A stretch of 64,000 nucleotides of DNA, from assembly GCA_007449985.2 (NCBI GenBank), contig VIIQ02000227.1:1-64000 (forward strand), in the 5' to 3' direction. Both the position numbers and the translations under genes were made by a program. The DNA is from Desmodesmus armatus (Eukaryota > Chlorophyta > Chlorophyceae > Sphaeropleales > Scenedesmaceae). The notes beneath the pieces were generated by a model. It was not told the DNA's origin and did no database searches. It saw only the letters and a list, made by a program, of their open reading frames with translations. Shown piece by piece: positions 55,830 to 64,000 of the stretch (its first letter is position 1; the number at the start of each line of letters is the position of its first letter).

Positions 55830-57590
55830 AGTTACATGTGTGGCAACAACACCGACTGGCTTACTGCAATTGACCCCGTCACAGAAGAGTGCCACCCGGC
55901 AATGACAATATCCACTCGTAACAACCTTCCCACCCCCCAAAGTCAAAAGAACAACAGGCGCTGGATGAGGGTCAGGGCTTGGGTGATTTATGCCCTTATG
56001 CTGATTTGCCATTTCAAACTCACATCTAATGCATCGCGCCTGCTGCTCAGCTGACTGGTAAACGAGGAATATTGCGGGGTTCCAAACGGAGAGGTAAGAG
56101 GTCACTTCGCAGCCCCAAAGCGCAAGAAGGGGCGGCTTCCTAACCATGCCTGGTGGTTCCAAGTGACAAGAATGCAAGCGCAAATGCCTCAGCATGTGTG
56201 CAAAGGCAGACTCAGCAACCTGCAAGCCTGCCAGCAACCACCACCACATCTGGAGGCTACTCTGCTCCATTGGTGCACACGACTCACAGCACCTTGTCAA
56301 ACGCCGACACACATCAACACAACACAGCTTCACCCTAGGACAAATTAGCCCGCTCAAAGCGGCGCGCTTTAGCGCAGTGTGCTTGCTGCCCCAAGTGGTC
56401 ACGCACACACGCATTGATGGACCCAACATGTAATCCTGATGTGGGATGCAGGCAGCTGCATTAACCGCTGCTTGCGCACCTGCGCCCTGAAGTCAGGCTG
56501 CACCAGCAGCGCATGTATATGTTTGTGCCGGCGGCGTGCTTGCCGACCAACAGCAACTTGCAATGCTGACTGAATTGACCACACCCACCGCCTCCACAAC
56601 AAAGCATGCAGGCCATAACCTGCATCCTGACACAACCCACCGACCCCCATGAGCAACGTGCTCATGCTGCACCAACTGCCAAAGCTGCCCTTCAATCTGC
56701 CTGCTGTCCACGACGCACTCCAGTCAAAAAGAACGTTGCATCAACTGCAATCATGGTGTTACTTGTGATCCGCTGCGTCAGCGTCGACAGCGCCCGCATG
56801 CCTACGTAGCTGGGCAGCCACCTGCAGGCACCAGCCAGCACAAAGGGGCAGCGACAGCAAGCCAACTGTTCATTGCAGGGTGTTTGCATGAGGACAGATT
56901 TGAACAAGGCCACCCGCAGAGGGCAGCATTGTCTATGTTGAAGGTTGCGCGCCACACACCCGGAACCACACATACTGTGGACTAGTGTGGGCGCAAGAAG
57001 CCCATCAGTTGTCAGTTTTGGTTCATGTACATACGTTTAACATCCTTCACTGCAGGGCACGCCACCTCGGCCTTCATTAACCCGTCAATTTTGACAATCA
57101 ACACAGGATGATACTTGTCTGATTTGTTTGCACAAGATGCTTTGCCATCCCTCTCCACCTCCATGCAACACATAGACAAATCAACAGACGCATGAATGCA
57201 CGCACGCACGCAAGCCCCCCCCCCACACAACTTCGGACTGTCACAACTTTGGATGGTGGAGGGATTGGCTGGATGCACACTCTGTGTCAACACACACACC
57301 GACAGCACATGAACACAGACGCACGCTACAATGCAGACAATGCTGGAGACAGCACACATTCACAATGCTTTAGACAGCATCCATCAGCACTCACATATTA
57401 ATGTGCTGCTGGTGGCAATCAGCCCTGCTGTGTTGGGCCTGCGCCCCGGCCACCGCCGTCAGCACAGGGGTTGGGTCCTGAAGAAGGCGCAACCACCTTG
57501 CCAGTGTTCCCGACATGCTCTGCACAAATACAGCAGACCAGCACGATATGATGTTGTCAATCACAAGCCAACTCACTGAATAACAGCAGC
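55830..57590 (-). CDS. Unrecognised minus-strand exons
   Basis: Several minus-strand segments read like real exons. They are: 57590-57400 (SWLVIDNIISCWSAVFVQS); 57150-57020 (KYHPVLIVKIDGLMKAEVA), ending near a GTATGT; 56950-56700 (CNEQLACCRCPFVLAG, then GMRALSTLTQRITSNT); 56640-56410 (GYGLHALLWRRWVWSIQSAL, then HALLVQPDFRAQVRKQRLMQ); and parts of 56340-55830. They use different frames, so introns must separate them, but I could not fix all borders. They may form a gene of their own or the 3' part of the large BRCT-like gene upstream. I do not recognise the family; the first segment faintly recalls the WLxDxxI start of Ulp1 proteases. Confidence 0.35.
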
Positions 57591-57600
57591 TTGGCCGGCG

Positions 57601-60600
57601 TCAAGTATGCATGCGGTCAGGTGCACCCGCATAAGATGTCAGCTGACATACAAGGCTGCAACACTTGGATCCCCCAAAGTGCCTGAACACCCTGACCAAA
57701 GGCCTGTATGTACCTGTGCACATGCGCTTGCAGGCGTCTGTGCTTGTGTGCTGCTCCTGCGCTTGCTGCTGCTGCGCTTGCTCTTCCTGCGCATCCAATT
57801 CTGCCGCCTCAGACATAGCAACAGTGGCGATAGCTGCAGCTGCCCGTCTCGGCCGTCTTTGAATGCTGCTGTCTGCCGCTACCTGAGGTGGATCAGCAGG
57901 TGCTGCCGCTGCTGCCGAAGTTGAAGCCGAGCTGACATCATGCTGCATGCGCTGCCGCTTCTGGGCCGCCTTCGCATTGGGTTGAGGCACTGGCCGCTGC
58001 TTGTTGCTACCCTTGGGTGCCTTGCGGCTGCCTGGGCTGCCCCGGCCTGTAGGCAAGCAAAGCAGAAACATGACACATATCAACGCTTTTTTCTGTGTGT
58101 GCGCAAGATGGGTTCCATGTCGCAAACACAGTGTGAGTCAGGATGCGTGTAGGCATGTGTGCACAAACGCCATGTCATTGAGGCTAAGTTAGTCTGAATT
58201 AGTCTATGCATGCGCACACACGCCATGCCATTGAGACAGTCTAGATGTTCCGCAAAAAGGTTTTGAAAAAGTGAAACCCCACCTGCACCTGTGGGCGCAT
58301 CAGCCTGGCTCCGTGGCGGGGGTGCAGGAGCTGCAGAAGGGCCCAAGGCTGCATCAATCAACAGGGCAGCCAGATCTGCAGCTCATTATACACGGCAGCA
58401 CACATACACGGCAGCACAAAAACTTATAACGCGTCAACACAAGTGACACGAAAGCAGCACAGGCCGTGGGCAGTAGCAGCAGCAGGGCAAGTATCAAACA
58501 AGCATACGCGGCTCAGAGGGGGTGCTCATCGACTCTACTGGCCAACTACATAACCCCTCCCATGCAGCAACAAGGCCAGCATGTCCAACAAAGATGGAGG
58601 GTAGAGGAAGGTCGATAATGTACATGATGATGTTATCTTGACCTACAAGACACTTCAAACGGCCTTTCTCCAAATAGCATGGAAGTGGTTCCTCACACAG
58701 ATCACATACCTGCGGCCGAGGGTCGACAAGCTCCCGAGCCACATCTGCAGCAACAGATGTCGGCTGCTGCTGTTGCTGGCGGGTACCAGCGGCTTTGCCT
58801 GCACCTGCACCTGGAGGCTTCTGCTGCTGCAGCTGTGGACTTGTTGCAGCGGCGGCATGTCCAGGCATATGCTGCTGCCGGTGCTGCTGCTGCTGCTGCA
58901 GCAGCCTACTTACAGCATCTGCCCCATCTGCATGCCCCTGCTGCTGCTGCAGGCCTGCAGCAGCGGCTGCATCCACCTGCCTCTGCTGCCGTTGCTGCTG
59001 CAGGCCTGCAGCAGCGGCTGCATCCACCTGCCTCTGCTGCTGCTGCAGCTGCTGCTGCCGCTGCGGGCTTGCAGCAACGGGGGCATCACCGCTGTCCTGC
59101 TGATGCTGCCGCTGACAGCCAGCAGCAACCCCAGTCCTCTCCTGCTGCTGCTGACTCGCCACAGCAGCTGCACCTGCGGGCCTTTCCTGCTGTTGCGGAC
59201 GCGCACGAGAGGCTTCTTCGGCCCTCTGCTGCTGCATGCCATCTGGTGGTGGCTGTGGCTGCAGGTTGATGCTGTCATCCTGTTGTTGCTGCCGCTGCTG
59301 CATACTACCAGGCGGTGGGATTGATGGCGCTTGTTGCTGCATGTGCAGCGGCTGCACACCGCGGTCAACAGCCCTGCCGCGACCGGCCCCTGCTGTGTTC
59401 CTACGTCCGCCCCCTGTGCGTGCGCGGCCGCCGCCACGTCTGCCCCTGCCCCCGGCGCTGTTGGGGGCACCCCTGCGGCCTCCCCTGCCCCTACCTCTTC
59501 CGCGACCACGTCCACCACGCGCCCCGCGTGCTTGTGATCGGGGTACCTCATCTCCATCATCATGCCCGATGTCACTGATCTCACCGTCTGAGGCAGACCC
59601 CTCACCGCCCTCACCTCCTGTAACCCCTGCCTCGTCTGCACCATCAAGCAAGCCCCGCCACCTGTCTGCTGCCCCATCAGATGCAGCTGGACGAATTTTG
59701 CGCGGCCGCCCCATGACTGCATCAGGAACCTGCTGTAGTACTTGCTTCAGGAACCCAACCATGAGTGCTGGGGCCTCAGGGGGTGCATTCGCAAGCACTG
59801 AATCAAACAAGCAGCGTCTACCTAGCCGCCTGATGAGTTTGTCCCCCTCTGCGTCCCCTTCTGCATCATCCGCTGCGCCATCCTCTGTGCCACCCTCTGC
59901 GTGCCCCTCTGCGCCACCCTCTGCGCCACCCGCTGCATCCTCCCCCTCACCATCCTCTGCGGCTCCAGCAGTGCCTGCAGCCAAAAGGCCCTCTGCATGG
60001 CCGAGGCACCAATTCAAGTACGCCACGCCAGGCGTCAGGGTAACCTATTCACAAAGCAGCATATACAAGAGAGGGACAAAATAATCTGGATTGGCATTTC
60101 AAGATTCAGGGCAGGGGGGTCGCTCAATCTGATGGCAAAACAATATGTTATGCTAATAAGATGAAAATGTCCATATGTGTTTGAACATATATGTACATGA
60201 TGTGTACAATTTTATTTGAATACAATCATAAGTGTGATATCCCATACTCCACAAGCCGGTACCATATGTGTCCCCAAAATATTGCCAATGAGTACCCCAA
60301 ATTAGCAACATCAGGCACTCAAGCAGGCACTCAAGGAGGCACTCAGCAGGCGACGATGAGGGCTCCTGTCATCACCACTTTGATCAAGAGAAACCAAATG
60401 CACAGGCCTCAGGGATACAGTGCAGTAGCAGCAGCAGCAAAAGCATTTCTAGCCGCCCTTGAAATGTCAGCGCAAAAACATGACTGGATACTGTGCAACT
60501 ACACTTGATGCAACCCTCAGCATATGCATAGCACAATCAAGAAAAACAAGTCCTCGGTCGAGGAAGCACGATACCATCCTTACTGGCAGCACCTTGCCGG

Positions 60601-62482
60601 CTCCCAACATTAACAGCTCAAGAGAGGGAGCTTGAAGGTGAGATGCTGCCGGCAAACGCAACAGCAGTATCCCGTCTTGTGGTGCAGCCCCCCCCCCCAC
60701 ACACACACACACACGCACACCCCACCCCGACCAACCTTTCTACCGGTTTACCTGAGTTGGCTGGAACGGTGAGATGAAATCTGGTACATAGCGCGCTGTC
60801 CTCCACGCCTTGCAGGACTTGCAGCGGTGCTGCAGTGGGTACTCCAGAGCCGTCAGGATCTCAAGAGGGTCAGCATGGGAGGCAGGGCATGTGCCTAGTG
60901 CGCAGTCGCCACCTGGCACACCTGCACATGAACATTGTGAGGTTGGACAGCGTAGCAGATATTGCATGGAAGTCAACATGAACCGATCTTCTAAGCGCAT
61001 GGTGATCAGCCGGTACACTCAGCAACTGTGCCGCAGAGCAGACATTTGTGCAGAGGAGAGACGACAACATGTGAACATATTTCACAGCACTCAACAGTGC
61101 CATAGATTATGCTGTGATGGGCGCGGGGAGCATGTGTGACCACACCACAGTCAACACGTGCCCACTGCACCCCTTTCCCCACTGCAGCAGTGATGTGTTG
61201 GACCGTATGGTGGCATGACAAAGGCATGCTGGCCCAGGGACATGAGCAGACCAGCTACGTAGCATGATGCGGAGTGCACCTACCAGGGTAACGCTGCCCA
61301 TTCTCCAGGGCTACTGAGAACCACTTGAAGATCAGCGTGACACCGAGCTTGACCACCTCGCCGCCTGTGACAGCCTTGCCGTCCACCCGGAGGTCAGTGG
61401 TTTTCGGCACATCCTCTGGCTGAAAGCTGCGCGCTGACAGGGCACGAATGCTGACAGTGGGCTGTTCGCCAGGCCTGCACGTCTGGACTACGGCGTCCAT
61501 GAGCGCTTGCAAGGCTGTACCCACGGGCCCGTCTAGGTCCAGGTTGCCTGACACGTCCACGTGCAGCGAGCCCAGCGCGTTCAACCACAACACGGCGTAG
61601 GCGCCCTGTTGCAGCTTCTTGTTGCCAGCATACGCAGCGCGGAAGGTGAGCTGCTCCTTCATGTGCTGCTGCCTGGCTATCTTCTGCAGGTGACTCCAGA
61701 ACCAGCAAGCCTGGGAGCTGCAGCCGTGAGGGTCACGGGAGTAGTCGCAGCGCAGGAACCGAAGGATGTACTGCCTGTCAGCTGCTGAGACACCTCCCGC
61801 AAACAGATCACGCACAAACGAAATGACCTCCTCGCTGTGCATCTGCACGACATCCCAAGGAATGCCGTCAACGTCAACGTCATCGTCTTCAGCAGCAGCT
61901 GCTCCTGCAGCGCCTGCTGCCCCCTGCTGCTGCATGGGTGGAGCGGGTTGCTCACCAGCAGCGCCCGCAGCTGCTGCTGCCGCAGCGCCTGCCACCCCCT
62001 GCTGCTGTTGCTGCTGTCCAGGCACTGCTTGCGGCACAGCAGCATCAGGCACTGCTTCTGCTGCTGCTGCTGCCGCGCCTGACACGTCATGCTGCTGCGG
62101 CACGGGTGCAGCCGATGGACCAGTAGCCCCTCCCAACCCCTGCTGCTGCTGTCCAGGTGCTGCTTGCGGCACAGCAGCATTGGGCGCTGCTGCTGCTGCT
62201 GCTGCCGCGCCTGACACGTTGTGCTGCTGCGGCATGGGTGCAGCCGATCGCCCAGTAGCCCCTCCCAACCCCTGCTGCTGCTGTCCAGGTGCTGCTTGCG
62301 GCACAGCAGCATTGGGCGCTGCTGCTGCTGCTGCCGCGCCTGACACGTTGTGCTGCTGCGGCATGGGTGCAGCCGATCGCCCAGTAGCCCCTCCCAACCC
62401 CTGCTGCTGCTGTCCAGGTGCTACTTGCGGCACAGCAGCATTGTGCGATCGGACAGTAGCGCCCGCCGACCCCTGCTGCTGC

Positions 62483-62523
<41 letters not shown>

Positions 62524-62599
62524 CGCTGCTGCACCTGATGTGACTTGCTGCTGCTGCCGACGCGGAGGCGGCGGCATCTGCATTGCATGCAGCTGCTGG

Positions 62600-62634
<35 letters not shown>

Positions 62635-63910
62635 AGCTGCTTTCAGCAGGTGCTGGAGCTCGCTGTGGTTGTGTCTTGCTTGCTTCAGCTGTTCTACGGC
62701 CTGCTGCACATCTGCGGTGCTAGCATGGTGAGCAGCTTTGCGCTTGGGTGGTGGCAAGCCACTGGTGGTGCTGCTGCATTGTGGGGGCCTCTTCAAGCCA
62801 CGCTGCTGCTTTGGCTGCTGCCCTGTTCCCGGCACGGATGCTGCGGCAGCAGAAGCTGCCTGCACTGCTGCTGGGTCCACCAGCTGTTGCAGCTCCTGAG
62901 GCAGCTGCCCACGAAGCACCGCCTGTATCACCTCCTCCACATCCACCACAGGGACACCCACACGCCCCGCTGCCACCTGCAGCCCAGGCAGCTGCAGCAG
63001 CGCAGCTGCCACTCCGTCACCACTGCTTCCACCATTGCTGCCACCCTCACCCACCCTCTGCTGCTGCTGCTGCTGCTGCTGGAGGATACTATCCACCACC
63101 ACCACCTCCACCTCACAGCCCTGCAGCTGCTGCCTCAGCTGCCGTGAGGATGTGGCAGCACTATCCCACCCCTGCTGCCCCACCACCACACCACCAGCAT
63201 GCCGCACCACGTCCCCAAACACCCCCCGCCAGCGGACACCCCCCAGCAGCAGCACCCGCAACCCCCGCAGCACCCTACTGCTGCTGCTGCTGCTGCTGCC
63301 AGCCGCCAACCCACGTTGCAGCTCCTCGCTACCCGGCCTCAGCACCAGCACGGGACCATTGCTGCCACAGCCGCCGCCATTGCTGCCATCGCTGCCACCC
63401 TGGCGCTTGGGTTTGCTTGCAGCGGCTGCTGCTACTGCTGGGTGGATGTACCGCCCTGCAGCTGCACAGGCTGCCACCCATGCGGCAGTACAAACAGGTA
63501 CACCAGCCGCAGCAGCATACAGATACTTGCCGGTGTTCCGCTCAGCATCACACACCAGCACATCCACCTTCTGCTGCTGCTGATGCTGCTGCTGGGCGTC
63601 GTCACCACCATCTCGTGCAGGTGCTGCTGGTGGTGCAGGGGTTTGTCAAGGATCGTTGCACCCAGCTTTGTGAGTGTCCTCACCACCCTGCTGCGCTCAG
63701 CAAGGTCGGGGAACCCGTCACTAGGAAGTTCCTGCCAGCAAACACACCACTGCTGCTGCCGCTGGGACCACCACCGCCGCTGGGACCACCAGTGATGCTG
63801 CAAGGGTGAGCAGCGCCGCCCCCAACACGCCCACCACCAACAGCAGCAGCAGCAGCAGCAGCTGGAGAGGCAGGAGGTGTTTTTCTTGGCAGTCTGGGTG
63901 ACACGCTCGC

Positions 63911-63942
<32 letters not shown>

Positions 63943-64000
63943 TGTGTTGCTGTATCTGCACTGCTGCTAGGTCCTGCTGCTGCTGGTCTAGGTCCTGCTG
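57601..64000 (-). CDS. Large BRCT-like, AT-hook and RG-rich nuclear protein, 5' end outside window
   Basis: Read from right to left, a Gln/Pro/Ala-rich start (open to the window edge) leads to GVFAGRNFLVTG, FPDLAERSRVVRTLTKLGA and VDVLVCDAERNTGKYLYA...WVAACAAAGRYIHP, the outline of a BRCT domain. Single missing bases near 63714 and 63646 split it. A second, weaker BRCT-like stretch follows (LRGLRVLLLGGVRW). Then come poly-Gln tracts and about three 43-residue repeats (63-62 kb), and a unique region of about 190 residues (IPWDVVQMHSEEV onward) ending at 61284. That exon joins in phase to 60921-60752 (Cys-rich, HRCKSCKAWRTARY) and then to 60044-58710. The latter is acidic, then GRPRKIRP (AT-hook-like), RG-rich, then Gln/Ala-rich. 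Exons near 58380-58280 and 58050-57600 probably continue it. A chromatin or DNA-repair role is suggested by domain types only. Confidence 0.6.
62030..62445 (-). repeat. In-frame tandem repeat of about 126-129 bp
   Basis: Within the BRCT-like gene, a unit coding for NAAVPQxAPGQQQQGLGG, then ATGxSAAPxPQQHxVSG and an Ala run, occurs about three times plus partial flanking units. Ala-run length differs between copies (7, 8 and longer). It is in frame throughout, so it alters protein length without breaking the gene. Confidence 0.85.

Overview
This window looks like nuclear DNA of a GC-rich chlorophyte green alga, most likely of the Chlamydomonadales/Sphaeropleales group. The evidence is a 26-exon magnesium-chelatase H-subunit gene with short GT-AG introns, the very high density of CAG/CTG repeats coding for poly-Q, poly-A and poly-S, a eukaryotic tRNA-Thr, a Ty3/gypsy element, a KDZ-type DNA transposon gene and a decayed F-box/LRR-like gene of a kind I associate with Scenedesmaceae. 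No bacterial-style operons are present; genes are split, interspersed with repeats and lie on both strands. The taxonomic placement is inference.

Layout. 1-5300: repeat-rich DNA with a broken F-box/LRR-like gene at 1718-3202. 6559-9679 (minus): a multi-exon gene with a divergent FYVE-type zinc finger. About 11420-13035 (plus): short exons of an unrecognised gene. 14459-18838 (plus): a six-exon gene for a 932-residue protein with two N-terminal membrane segments and a long Gln-rich coiled coil; its last exon runs into a minisatellite at 18760-19650. 20573-33937 (plus): CHLH, the porphyrin-binding subunit of Mg-chelatase, which commits protoporphyrin IX to chlorophyll. Its reading frame is complete apart from two single-base deletions, and its introns hold six sets of partial copies of its own exons. 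36091-36450: an 80-bp tandem repeat abutting a tRNA-Thr(AGU) gene on the minus strand. 37231-43033: a degenerate Ty3/gypsy element whose gag and pol share one frame separated by a UAG codon. 43968-50812 (plus): an apparently intact 11-exon gene (1431 residues) joining a KDZ transposase to a Ulp1-type SUMO protease. 50813-57600: repeats, foldbacks, LINE remnants and unassigned minus-strand exons. About 57600-64000 (minus): a large gene with a BRCT-like N-terminal region, Q/A repeats, an AT-hook-like motif and RG-rich segment; it continues past the right edge.

Exon coordinates for CHLH, the KDZ-Ulp1 gene and the coiled-coil gene were set by hand from GT/AG sites. In each case the codon phases join exactly and the summed length is divisible by three (for CHLH only after allowing two missing bases). 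Exon structures of the FYVE gene, the 11-13 kb gene and the 55.8-60 kb minus-strand region are only partly resolved. No database search was possible.
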